From Chryseobacterium fluminis (GTDB lineage: Bacteria; Bacteroidota; Bacteroidia; Flavobacteriales; Weeksellaceae), in contig NZ_CP111121.1 in NCBI RefSeq assembly GCF_026314945.1, forward strand, positions 3,844,001 to 3,908,000: a DNA stretch of 64,000 nucleotides, given 5' to 3'. Below are positions 42,132 through 51,502 of the stretch, piece by piece (the stretch's first letter is position 1; each line of letters opens with the position of its first letter). The notes beneath the pieces were generated by a model that saw nothing but the letters and a program-made list of their open reading frames with translations, was not told the DNA's origin and did not search any database. Both the position numbers and the translations under genes were made by a program.

Positions 42132-45100
42132 CAGATGGTTTTAATTTTTCAGGATTATAGATTGAAATAAATGTTGCAGCATTCCAAGAATCTTGAGGAA
42201 TGAACTTGAAAACTTCTTTTTCATCCAAAATTTCTGTATTATAAGCAAAATTCTGAGCCAAAATATTTTCACCATTAATCGTTTTAGAAATTACAAATCC
42301 ACCGCCTAAAACTAAACCTATTTTACCATAATCACCATAAAAATATTCTTCCAGAAGAGGAATGATGTTATTTGCAAAGATATTTGACAAATCCTTGAGA
42401 CATTTCACTTTTAATAAATATGAATGACCGATTTGATGATCTTTATCAATCAAAAATTCTATTCTGTCATTAATAGTTTTGAGAATAGTTTTCAAGCTTA
42501 CTTTTTCTTCGAAGTAAGGATTTAATTTTTCAGCATTCTTTATATTATAACCTTCTTTAGTAAAACTGTCCCATAATTTAAATTTATCTTCTTCCCAATC
42601 AAGGTTAAACTCGAATAACTCTTTAAGTCCGTTTTCAACCTCTATCCATCTACTGTCATCCCATCCGACATCTTCATATTGCCATAAAGTATCATAAATA
42701 ATTTTATTGGCTTCTACTAAGTCGGGATCGGAAGGCATTTCTGTAAATGAGAATCTTCTGCGTAGAGCTGTATCCATTGCTTCAACACTTCTATCTGCAG
42801 TGTTCATCGTTCCTACAATATAAAGATTCTCAGGTACTGAAAATACTTCGTTGGAATATGGTAAGATTGTTTCTATATATTCATCATTATCCACATAAAC
42901 ACTTTTTCTTTTATCAGCTTCAAGTAGAGTGATTAGTTCTCCAAAAATAGCTGAAACATTTCCTCTATTAATTTCGTCAATGATGAGAACATAATTTTTT
43001 TGAACAGAATCTTTTTCTTTCTTGAACATTTCTTTTATTACATCCTTCTTAACATCTTTGTCATAGAACTGATAGATTGTTTGTTGAGATATTCCTTTAC
43101 TGACAAAAACATTTGAGTTTAAATTTAAATCTGTAGCCAACCATTTTACCTTTCTAAATTGATAATGTTCCAGATCTTTTTTGTTATCATAAAAGTATTC
43201 ACTTTCAATCACCCCAATAGCATCAATTATTTTGTTGCCTTTTGATACTAAAACAATATCTCCAATTTTCATTCTTTGAAACCAAAACATTGCTTGGATT
43301 ACATATTTACTTTCTTTAACTAATTCAGAATATTTTTCTTTAAATTTATCTCTGAACAAATTCCATTCTTCAATATCTTTAAAATCAGTAAAGTCTTTAT
43401 CCTCACCCCATCCTAAGAAAAGTAACCCATTATCAATTGACCATTGGTGTTTTTCTAAATTCTGTAAACCGCCTAAGCTCATTTTGAAATAATTACAATT
43501 ATCGAAATCGGTATCTAGCGAATTAGTAGCGACGTTGGCTGACTTAGCCACATTACACAATTCTTTGAAAATTCCAGATTTTTTTTCGTAGATAATCTGT
43601 CCATTAATCTCTTCAGGTCTTATTCCTTCGACAAAATCTTCATAACTCATACTTTGATGAAAGGTTGTAAATTTAATATGGCCTAAGTTTTTTAAATCTT
43701 CATATTCGTTTAAAATTTCTCCTCTGCTTCTTTTACGGATACCATTAATTATTTCTACAGCTATTTTTTTTGTTAAGTATGTCTTGCCTGTTCCGGGTGC
43801 TCCGTATAAAATTTGGTTTAAGGGGAATTTTGTTGTCATATCTGCTATTTCTGAATCTTGAGAGGTTTCCGTATTATTTATATTTTCTGTCTTATCTTCA
43901 ATCCTATACATCCAAAAGAAAATTTGTGCCTTATAAATATCCTGATAGCTAATCTGGTCTAAAACTTCCTTATTCTTATTTATTTGATCGTCGGGCACAA
44001 TAGCGATTTCAAAGTCATCATTAAGTTTTTTCAATAAAGAATCAAATTGGTTTGGAGCATCAACCGAAGTTAAATTATATGGAAATAGAGACCTTAGAAA
44101 TCGATAAATAACAGTCCAATTATTTCCTTCAATTAGGGTTTGAGTTTTTTTGAAGCATTTGTGAATATCATTTTCTAATAAAATATTAAGAAGAATGGAA
44201 AAATTATTTGAAACTTTCTCCCTAATTTTTTTACGAACAGTTAATTTGATCAATTGATTTCTTATCGTTGAAAATCCGTTACTGGACATGAATAGATATC
44301 TCTCTAAGAAGTCCCCATTGATATTATTTGAAATAATTTTATATTCAGAATTTAATTCACTGTAGGAAGTGTACTTATTGTTTTCACAATTTTTCTTTAA
44401 CTGAGCTATAACTTCTGTGTAAAGCTTGATGTCCTGATACCATTCCCAACTTTCCAGTTTTTCATGTTCAATGAAAAAATCATACTTTTTTTGTAATGTG
44501 TTTAAAGACATTATTTTTCTGGTTATGTATAGTAAAAAATCTTGAGCTATGAAATTCCAGTGTAATTCCGTTAACTTTTCAATATTTAATATTTCTATTA
44601 TCTTTTGGACATTTATTTTGCTTTCTTTCAATAACTCTTTAACTGTCATATAGAATTCTTGATAGAATTCGAATGCTTTAAAATCTCTTTTGGGTGCATC
44701 GTGAATACTTGTTAGAAACATATGGGATGGTAGAGATTCATTGTCGTATGCTATGAATCTTTCCGGTTTATAAAAAGAAAGAAATGCACTTGTTTTTGGA
44801 AAACTACTAAAAGATAAAGTGAGATTTTCTTTATTGACAGAAATTTCACCATTCACAATTTGGTTTATCTTTAGAAGATCTTCGATTGTGACAAAGTCAT
44901 CTTGATATCTGATTATTGTTAGAATAAAATTGACCCCTTTTACAGTGGAATTTGGTGAATATGTTTGCTTTTGGGAAAGTTCTATTTTCGATTTTATTTC
45001 TTCAAATGAATCATTTTGAAAATCAATATTTTTTTGAATCCAATCGATAAAGTTGAATTTGTAAATTTCTTGTGTTTTTAGCCAATCGGTGTTTGTAATT

Positions 45101-45486
45101 GCGTTATTGTATCTATTTACACAGGAATTTAAGACTTCTGGATTTACCATTGAATCGCCTTTGTTTACGACAATTTCAAAGCCCAAATCTTGAAAAGGTT
45201 TATTTACTTTACCACCAAATAAAGTGCTTTCATCTATTTTGTATTGTCTTAATTGAGCCATATATCTCATAATTTCTTTTGGAGGATAGGTTTTGCCCTC
45301 AATCAGAATTGAGTATTTGGTAGATTTGATTAATTCTATATTATTATTTCGAATAAATTCTATTGCTTCAAAAACTAAGTTTGAATTCATTAGTTTTTTA
45401 AAATCATTTGCTGAAATGTATTTCAATTTTCTTTCATCTGACATTGCGTAAATGTTGGTTAAATTTAAATCTAAGTTAAAATACAA
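42118..45486 (-). CDS. mcrB: McrB-family AAA+ restriction subunit with EVE-like insert
   Basis: 1122 residues. N-terminal target-reading domains (about 1-540) start with SANDFKKLMN and a YPPKEIMRYMAQL head-like module. The AAA+ motor has Walker A in LYGAPGTGKTYLTKK (about 562), Walker B in VLIIDEINRGNVSAIFGEL (about 837), and the family's sensor-type VGTMNTADRSVEAMD (about 890). Between the two Walker motifs, near 715-760, FWFQRMKIGDIVLVSKGNK and IDAIGVIESEYFYD look like an EVE/PUA-like pocket for a modified base. It acts with McrC as a modification-dependent defence enzyme. Other specific modules are not recognised. Confidence 0.88.
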   Translation of the reverse strand: MYFNLDLNLTNIYAMSDERKLKYISANDFKKLMNSNLVFEAIEFIRNNNIELIKSTKYSILIEGKTYPPKEIMRYMAQLRQYKIDESTLFGGKVNKPFQDLGFEIVVNKGDSMVNPEVLNSCVNRYNNAITNTDWLKTQEIYKFNFIDWIQKNIDFQNDSFEEIKSKIELSQKQTYSPNSTVKGVNFILTIIRYQDDFVTIEDLLKINQIVNGEISVNKENLTLSFSSFPKTSAFLSFYKPERFIAYDNESLPSHMFLTSIHDAPKRDFKAFEFYQEFYMTVKELLKESKINVQKIIEILNIEKLTELHWNFIAQDFLLYITRKIMSLNTLQKKYDFFIEHEKLESWEWYQDIKLYTEVIAQLKKNCENNKYTSYSELNSEYKIISNNINGDFLERYLFMSSNGFSTIRNQLIKLTVRKKIREKVSNNFSILLNILLENDIHKCFKKTQTLIEGNNWTVIYRFLRSLFPYNLTSVDAPNQFDSLLKKLNDDFEIAIVPDDQINKNKEVLDQISYQDIYKAQIFFWMYRIEDKTENINNTETSQDSEIADMTTKFPLNQILYGAPGTGKTYLTKKIAVEIINGIRKRSRGEILNEYEDLKNLGHIKFTTFHQSMSYEDFVEGIRPEEINGQIIYEKKSGIFKELCNVAKSANVATNSLDTDFDNCNYFKMSLGGLQNLEKHQWSIDNGLLFLGWGEDKDFTDFKDIEEWNLFRDKFKEKYSELVKESKYVIQAMFWFQRMKIGDIVLVSKGNKIIDAIGVIESEYFYDNKKDLEHYQFRKVKWLATDLNLNSNVFVSKGISQQTIYQFYDKDVKKDVIKEMFKKEKDSVQKNYVLIIDEINRGNVSAIFGELITLLEADKRKSVYVDNDEYIETILPYSNEVFSVPENLYIVGTMNTADRSVEAMDTALRRRFSFTEMPSDPDLVEANKIIYDTLWQYEDVGWDDSRWIEVENGLKELFEFNLDWEEDKFKLWDSFTKEGYNIKNAEKLNPYFEEKVSLKTILKTINDRIEFLIDKDHQIGHSYLLKVKCLKDLSNIFANNIIPLLEEYFYGDYGKIGLVLGGGFVISKTINGENILAQNFAYNTEILDEKEVFKFIPQDSWNAATFISIYNPEKLKPSDVQK

Positions 45487-45602
45487 TAATACGAGTTAAT
45501 CACTTAAAATAGACTTAATGATTTAAAAATATACCACAATTCTTAATTATGTGCTATATTGCAATATTAATCATGATAATACGATAGTTTAAACAATTAA
45601 AC

Positions 45603-47978
45603 ATGAGTAAAAAATTATTTTCGGAAAGAGATATTTGTACAAAATTTATAACTCCGGCATTAGAAAATGCTGGTTGGGATAAAATGAAACAGTTTCGAGA
45701 GGAAGTTAATTTTACAGATGGTAGAATCATCGTTCGTGGCAAGTTATCTACTCGTGGCAAAAAAAAGAGGGCAGACTATATTTTATATTATAAACCCAAT
45801 ATACCAATAGGAATTATTGAGGTAAAAGAAAATAATCATGAAGTCGGTGCAGGAATGCAGCAAGGATTGGAATATTCTGATATTCTTCAGTTACCATTTA
45901 TCTTTTCAACCAACGGAGACCGTTTTTTATTTCATGACAAAACTAATTCTACAAATGTTGAAACCGAAATTGAATTAGATGATTTCCCTTCACCAGAAGA
46001 ATTATGGAGTAAATACTTGAAATTTAAAGGTCTTAATGAAGACGATTCAAAATCTATTGTTGAACAAGACTACTTTTTTGATGGTTCCGGAAGATCCCCA
46101 AGATACTATCAACAGAATGCAGTAAATTTAACGCTTGAAGCCATAGCTAAAGGTCAAAACAGAATATTGTTGGTGATGGCAACCGGAACAGGTAAAACTT
46201 ATACCGCTTTTCAAATTGTACATCGTTTATGGAAGTCAAGAACCAAAAAGAGGATATTATTTCTTGCAGATCGTAACTCTTTAATTGATCAGACCAAAAG
46301 AGGTGATTTCAAGCATTTTCGTGATAAAATGACCATTGTTCAAAAGAGACAAGTGGATAAATCCTATGAAATATATTTAGCAATCTATCAAGGCTTAACT
46401 GGAAATGAGGATGAGAAGAACATTTTCAAACAGTTCAGTGAAGACTTTTTTGATCTAATAGTTATAGATGAATGTCATAGAGGAAGTGCTAAGGAAGATT
46501 CAGCATGGCGAGAAGTTCTAAAGTATTTTAAATCTGCGACACAAATAGGTCTTACTGCAACACCAAAAGAAACTGAAACCGTAAGTAATTCAGAATATTT
46601 TGGTGATCCAATCTATACTTACAGTTTGAAACAAGGGATTGAAGATGGGTTTCTAGCACCTTACCAAGTTGTTAGAGTGACCTTAGATGTAGATGTGGAA
46701 GGTTGGAGACCTGAAAAAGATAAAAGAGATAAAGATGGTAATGTTGTTGAAGATAGGATTTATAATAGAAAAGATTTTGACCGAAATTTAGTTATAGATA
46801 ACAGAACTTGGGCAGTCGCAAAAAAAGTAACCGAGTTCCTTCAAAATACAAGCAGATTTAATAAAACAATTGTCTTTTGTAGAGATATAGATCATGCTGA
46901 GAGAATGAGGTCTGCAATTGCAAGTCTGAACTCCGATCTTGTATTGCAAAATCATAAGTATGTTATGAGAATTACCGGAGACAATGATGAAGGAAAAAGA
47001 GAATTGGATAATTTCATTGATCCGGAACAGACTTATCCAGTTATCGCCACAACATCTGAATTAATGACTACAGGAGTAGACGCCCAAACTTGTAAACTGA
47101 TCGCCTTAGATACCGAAATCGGATCAATGACGAAATTTAAACAAATTGTCGGGCGTGGAACCAGAGTGAATGAAGAATTTGGTAAGTTATATTTTACCAT
47201 TATGGATTTTAGAAATGTGACAGATTTGTTTGCTGATCCTAATTTTGATGGTGATCCGGTAAGAATAAAAATTATTGATGAAAATACTCCGGCAAACGAT
47301 GATTTCGATAATGATATTCCAGACGAATTCCAAACTGACGAAAAAGGAAGTATTGATCAAGTAAATGACCCTAAACCAGAATATCCAGATCCATTTACAG
47401 AAAAGAAAACAAAACCGTCAAAAGTCTACGTAAATGGTGTAGATGTCACTGTACTAAACTCAAGAGAATTATATTTTGATAAAGAAGGTAAACCGATTAC
47501 AGTGAGTTTAAAAGATTATACTAAAGATCTTCTGAGTGAAAAATATTCTTCATTAGATCAGTTCTTAAATCTTTGGAAGAATTCCGATAGAAAAGATGCG
47601 ATTATTCAAGAATTGGCAGAACAAGGTGTCATGGTTGAAGAACTTTTGCAGGCAGTAAACAAAGAATGTGATCTCTTTGATATTATCTGTCACGTTGCTT
47701 TTGATCAAAAACCTTTAACACGTAAGGAACGTGCAAATGAGGTGAAAAAAAGAAATTATTTTGCAAAGTACGGTGAGCAGGCAAGAAATGTTCTAACTGC
47801 GTTGGTGGATAAGTATGCAGATGAAGGTGTGGAGACTATTGAATCAATGGAAGTATTGAAACTAAACCCGATTTCTGAATTTGGTTCGCCCATGGAAATT
47901 GTAAAAACTTTTGGCGGGAGAGAAATGTATCTCAGTGCTATAAAGGAACTTGAAAATGAAATCTACTCAATAGCTTAA
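45603..47978 (+). CDS. hsdR: type I restriction enzyme, HsdR motor/nuclease subunit
   Basis: 791 residues. PD-(D/E)xK nuclease near 60-75 (PIGIIEVKENNHEVGAGMQQ), then SF2 translocase: Walker A LLVMATGTGKTYTAFQIV (about 195), DECH box LIVIDECHRGS (about 289), GLTATPKET (about 318) and QIVGRGTRV (about 516). The C-terminal 200 residues resemble the EcoEI-type R-subunit end. It translocates DNA and cuts unmethylated targets. Divergent from McrB with 116 bases between. The methylase has its own promoter 18 bases or so after the HsdR stop. Confidence 0.95.
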   Translation: MSKKLFSERDICTKFITPALENAGWDKMKQFREEVNFTDGRIIVRGKLSTRGKKKRADYILYYKPNIPIGIIEVKENNHEVGAGMQQGLEYSDILQLPFIFSTNGDRFLFHDKTNSTNVETEIELDDFPSPEELWSKYLKFKGLNEDDSKSIVEQDYFFDGSGRSPRYYQQNAVNLTLEAIAKGQNRILLVMATGTGKTYTAFQIVHRLWKSRTKKRILFLADRNSLIDQTKRGDFKHFRDKMTIVQKRQVDKSYEIYLAIYQGLTGNEDEKNIFKQFSEDFFDLIVIDECHRGSAKEDSAWREVLKYFKSATQIGLTATPKETETVSNSEYFGDPIYTYSLKQGIEDGFLAPYQVVRVTLDVDVEGWRPEKDKRDKDGNVVEDRIYNRKDFDRNLVIDNRTWAVAKKVTEFLQNTSRFNKTIVFCRDIDHAERMRSAIASLNSDLVLQNHKYVMRITGDNDEGKRELDNFIDPEQTYPVIATTSELMTTGVDAQTCKLIALDTEIGSMTKFKQIVGRGTRVNEEFGKLYFTIMDFRNVTDLFADPNFDGDPVRIKIIDENTPANDDFDNDIPDEFQTDEKGSIDQVNDPKPEYPDPFTEKKTKPSKVYVNGVDVTVLNSRELYFDKEGKPITVSLKDYTKDLLSEKYSSLDQFLNLWKNSDRKDAIIQELAEQGVMVEELLQAVNKECDLFDIICHVAFDQKPLTRKERANEVKKRNYFAKYGEQARNVLTALVDKYADEGVETIESMEVLKLNPISEFGSPMEIVKTFGGREMYLSAIKELENEIYSIA

Positions 47979-47995
47979 ATTATGTTACTATAATC

Positions 47996-48026
47996 TTGGT
48001 GTAGATTTTTTAGGAACGTACTTTTG
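47996..48026 (+). promoter_or_regulatory. internal promoter for hsdM-hsdS and following genes
   Basis: TTG at 47996-47998 and TACTTTTG at 48019-48026 match the Bacteroidota minus-33 and minus-7 (TAnnTTTG) boxes with 20 bases between. The hsdM ATG is 20 bases beyond. Confidence 0.6.
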
Positions 48027-48045
48027 CAAATTAGAAAAATAAAAA

Positions 48046-49491
48046 ATGAGTATTACAGGCGTAATAGAAAGTATAAGAAAGATAATGTGGCAGGATTCTG
48101 GACTGAACGGTGATGCACAACGTTTGGAACAATTAGGATGGATGCTGTTCTTCAAGGTTTTCTGTGATAAAGATCAGGAAATGGAACTTATGGATAAAAA
48201 TTATGTCTCTCCAATTCCTGAAAAATATAGATGGGAAAATTGGGCAGGAAATGATGAAGGCATTACTGGTGAGATATTATTAAATTTTGTTGATCGTGAG
48301 CTGTTTCCTGCACTTAGAAACTTAGATTTAAGTACCGGAAATCAACGTGCACGTATTGTACACGAAGTTTTTGACGGTAATAACAACTACATGAAGAGTG
48401 GAATCAATATTCGCAAAGTTTTGAATAAACTTAATGAAATTGATTTTAACAATACAAAAGATAAACATGCCTTTGGAGATGTTTATGAAGGTCTTTTAAA
48501 AGATTTGCAGTCCGCCGGAAAATCAGGGGAGTTTTATACACCGAGAGCGATTACTCAATTTATTACTCATATTCTAGATCCCAAATTAGGAGAAAAGGTT
48601 TTGGATCCGGCATGCGGGACAGGTGGATATTTAACTGCGGTAATTGAAAATATCTCCAAAAAAGTTTCTTCTTTAGAGGATTTGAAATCTTTACAGGATA
48701 ATATTATCGGGTGGGAATATAAACCATTACCGTATCTGCTTGCAACCACCAATTTAATTTTACACGATGTTGAAATCCCTAATATTACCTACCGTGATTC
48801 CTTAGACAAACCTTTGTCAGAATATCGTGAAAAGGATCGTGTGGATGTTATCGAAGCAAATCCTCCGTTTGGGGGAATTGTAGCGAATAACAATGAAAAC
48901 AACTTTCCTCAGAATTACCGTACCAAAGAATCTGCAGATCTGTTTCTTATTTTGATGATTCATTTATTAAAAGTTGGCGGACGTGCAGGAATTGTTTTAC
49001 CGGACGGATCTTTAACAGGAGATGGTGTAAAACAAAGAGTCAGAGAAAAACTGTTAAAAGATTGTAGATTACATACTATTATCCGGTTACCAAATTCTGT
49101 GTTTCAACCTTACGCAACTGTAGCCACAAATCTGTTGTTTTTTGATAAAGTTCATCATAATAACGATACGTCATGTTTTGCTACAAAAGAAGTTTGGTAT
49201 TATGAACACCGATTACCGGAAGGCCAAAAGTCTTACAGCAAAACAAAACCCATTAAAGAATCTGAGTTTGATCCGATTAGAGAATGGTGGAATGATCGTA
49301 GGGAATCGGAAATATGTTGGAAAGTTTCAATTGACATTTTAAAGGACCGTAATTTTGATCTTGATATTAAAAATCCATATAAAGCTAAAGAAACAGCGGA
49401 ATATTCTTCAATAGAACTTCTAGAAAAATTGTCACTATCATTTAAAAAGTCAGAAGAGATTTTTGAAATTCTTAAAAATAGTGTTTCATAA
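48046..49491 (+). CDS. hsdM: type I restriction-modification methyltransferase HsdM
   Basis: 481 residues. N6-adenine methyltransferase subunit. The N-terminal helical N12 domain (about 1-140; ALRNLDLSTGNQRARIVHEVF) is followed by motif I in VLDPACGTGGYLTAV (about 187) and motif IV in VIEANPPFGG (NPPF, about 272). GKSGEFYTPRAITQFI is the family's conserved linker. The stop overlaps the HsdS start by one base (TAATG), so they are made together and in proportion. Confidence 0.97.
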   Translation: MSITGVIESIRKIMWQDSGLNGDAQRLEQLGWMLFFKVFCDKDQEMELMDKNYVSPIPEKYRWENWAGNDEGITGEILLNFVDRELFPALRNLDLSTGNQRARIVHEVFDGNNNYMKSGINIRKVLNKLNEIDFNNTKDKHAFGDVYEGLLKDLQSAGKSGEFYTPRAITQFITHILDPKLGEKVLDPACGTGGYLTAVIENISKKVSSLEDLKSLQDNIIGWEYKPLPYLLATTNLILHDVEIPNITYRDSLDKPLSEYREKDRVDVIEANPPFGGIVANNNENNFPQNYRTKESADLFLILMIHLLKVGGRAGIVLPDGSLTGDGVKQRVREKLLKDCRLHTIIRLPNSVFQPYATVATNLLFFDKVHHNNDTSCFATKEVWYYEHRLPEGQKSYSKTKPIKESEFDPIREWWNDRRESEICWKVSIDILKDRNFDLDIKNPYKAKETAEYSSIELLEKLSLSFKKSEEIFEILKNSVS

Positions 49492-51479
49492 TGGTATTCA
49501 AAAAATATAAACTCTCTGAACTACTTATCAGAAAAAAGGACCAGGTTAAACTAGTACCTGATGCTAAGTTTAAACGAATTACAATTCGGATGAATCATAA
49601 AGGGGTTGTTCTACGTGATGAAGAATTTGGGTCCAAAATAAAATCAACAATGTTTAAAATAAATGGTGGTGATTTCGTATTATCTGGAATTGATGCTAGA
49701 AATGGTGCATTCGGTATTGTTCCTAGTGAATTAGATGGCGCAATTATTACTAATGACTTTTGGTGTTTGACTCCAAATGAAAATTTATTAGATAAGCACT
49801 TTTTCTTGTTCCTTACATCAACAAAATTTTTTGATCACATTTGTAAAATAAGTAGCGATGGAACTACTCAAAGAATTAGATTGCAAAAAGATAAGTTTTT
49901 TAATTTTGAAATTTCTATCCCTGAGATAAAATACCAAAAAGAGTTGGTTCAAAAATTCAGTGATATAAGAATTGCAACTATAAATTTAAAAAAGGAGCAT
50001 AACGAGCAAATAGTTCTTATTAATCAACTACGTCAGGCATTTCTCCGAGAAGCAATGCAAGGAAAATTAGTTAGTAACGAAACTTCTGATGGGAAAACCG
50101 GTGCTGAACTATTACAGGAAATTCAAGCAGAAAAGGAAAAGTTAATAAAAGAAAAAAAGATTAAAAAATCTAAACCTTTACCTCCAATTTCTGATGATGA
50201 AATTCTACTTGAAATTCCTGACAATTGGATATGGTGTAGATTAGGTGATATTATTTCTTATACGGATAATTTGGATGTTCAAAAGAGATTGGCTTCGGAT
50301 ACAGTCATAAACTATGTGGATATTGATGCGATTGATAATAAAAAATATATTATCAAAGAGGCAAAGCAAAAAAAAGTATCTGAACTTTCATCCCGAGCAA
50401 GAAGAATTCTTAAAAAAGACTATTTAATATATTCTACTGTTAGACCCTATTTAAAAAATATTGCTATCATCGAAGAATCTCTAGAAAATTATATAGGTTC
50501 AACTGGATTTGTAGTTTTCAAAACTCACCAATGTTTAAATAAGTTCGTATTTTATTTTTTGTTAAATCCTGTTTTAAATAAAGAATTTGAGGAATTAATG
50601 GTTGGATTCAACTCTCCAAGTATATCTAATGATACTTTTGAAAATACACTGTTTCCACTTCCATCACTTGAAATTCAAAATCGTATTGTTATTAAATTAG
50701 ATGAACTGATGAATTATTGTGATGAATTAGAAAAATCAGTAAAAGAAAGTCAAAACTATAATGAACAACTTCTTCAACAGGTTTTAAGAGAAGTACTTGA
50801 AGGAAAGAATGAAGCAGAAAATGAAAATCTACAATTAGTTGCAGATGAATCTCCAATATATTCTATCCAAAATACAATTAACAAAAATTGTGATACCGGA
50901 GATATGGCAATTCTTGCAGGCTATATCATAAAAAAATTAAGTACTCAGAATTCAAAAGATTTTGGTCGGGTGAAATTACAGAAGATGCTTCATCTGGTAG
51001 AGTATCATTGTCAATTGTCTTCAGAATTAAAATATCAGAAGAATGTAGCCGGACCTTACGCCTGGGAATTGGAACATGTAATAGAACCAAAATTAAAGTC
51101 TCTAAGATTTTTTGAAATAAAGAAAGATGATTTTGGCAAAGCATCCAAAGTCACCTACACTCCTTTATCAGCATCCAAGGAATTACCATCTTTATTTAAC
51201 CGAGAGTTTAAAGATCAGGCTGAAAGTATAAACAATCTTTTAGATAAGTTTCAAGCGAAGACCTGGGAGTTTTGTGAAATGATTTCAACTATGTATGCTG
51301 TTTGGAATAACAGATTGATAAAGAAAGAACTGTTCACCGATGATATTTTGAAACAAGATTTCCTTGATTGGGATGATAAGAAGAAAAGATTTATTGATCA
51401 GTTGGATTACGCACTTGAATGGATTAGAAAAGAGAAAATTGAACCAGTGGGATTTGGGGAATATATTGATAAGAAATAA
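49491..51479 (+). CDS. hsdS: HsdS specificity subunit fused to a Panacea-like (DUF4065) domain
   Basis: 662 residues, against 400-470 for an ordinary HsdS. Two target-recognition halves occupy about 1-190 and 230-415, with conserved helices RQAFLREAMQGKLV and LDELMNYCDELEKSVKESQN that serve as spacers. From about 465 an extra domain reads MAILAGYIIKKLSTQNSKDF, VKLQKMLHLVEYHCQLS, NVAGPYAWELEHVIEP, resembling Panacea (DUF4065): KLQKLLY and A-x-GPxxx-x-Y. Panacea is known as an antitoxin-type domain; fusion to HsdS suggests control of, or antidote to, a toxic partner. The next gene encodes an FRG protein. HsdS is firm; the Panacea reading is moderate. Confidence 0.85.
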   Translation: MVFKKYKLSELLIRKKDQVKLVPDAKFKRITIRMNHKGVVLRDEEFGSKIKSTMFKINGGDFVLSGIDARNGAFGIVPSELDGAIITNDFWCLTPNENLLDKHFFLFLTSTKFFDHICKISSDGTTQRIRLQKDKFFNFEISIPEIKYQKELVQKFSDIRIATINLKKEHNEQIVLINQLRQAFLREAMQGKLVSNETSDGKTGAELLQEIQAEKEKLIKEKKIKKSKPLPPISDDEILLEIPDNWIWCRLGDIISYTDNLDVQKRLASDTVINYVDIDAIDNKKYIIKEAKQKKVSELSSRARRILKKDYLIYSTVRPYLKNIAIIEESLENYIGSTGFVVFKTHQCLNKFVFYFLLNPVLNKEFEELMVGFNSPSISNDTFENTLFPLPSLEIQNRIVIKLDELMNYCDELEKSVKESQNYNEQLLQQVLREVLEGKNEAENENLQLVADESPIYSIQNTINKNCDTGDMAILAGYIIKKLSTQNSKDFGRVKLQKMLHLVEYHCQLSSELKYQKNVAGPYAWELEHVIEPKLKSLRFFEIKKDDFGKASKVTYTPLSASKELPSLFNREFKDQAESINNLLDKFQAKTWEFCEMISTMYAVWNNRLIKKELFTDDILKQDFLDWDDKKKRFIDQLDYALEWIRKEKIEPVGFGEYIDKK

Positions 51480-51502
51480 CTAATAACAAAATAAAACTAG
51501 CC

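Noticed and set aside
45487..45602. Promoter boxes between mcrB and hsdR
   Set aside because: The region must hold divergent promoters, but only imperfect matches (such as TATATTGC) were seen, so none is listed.
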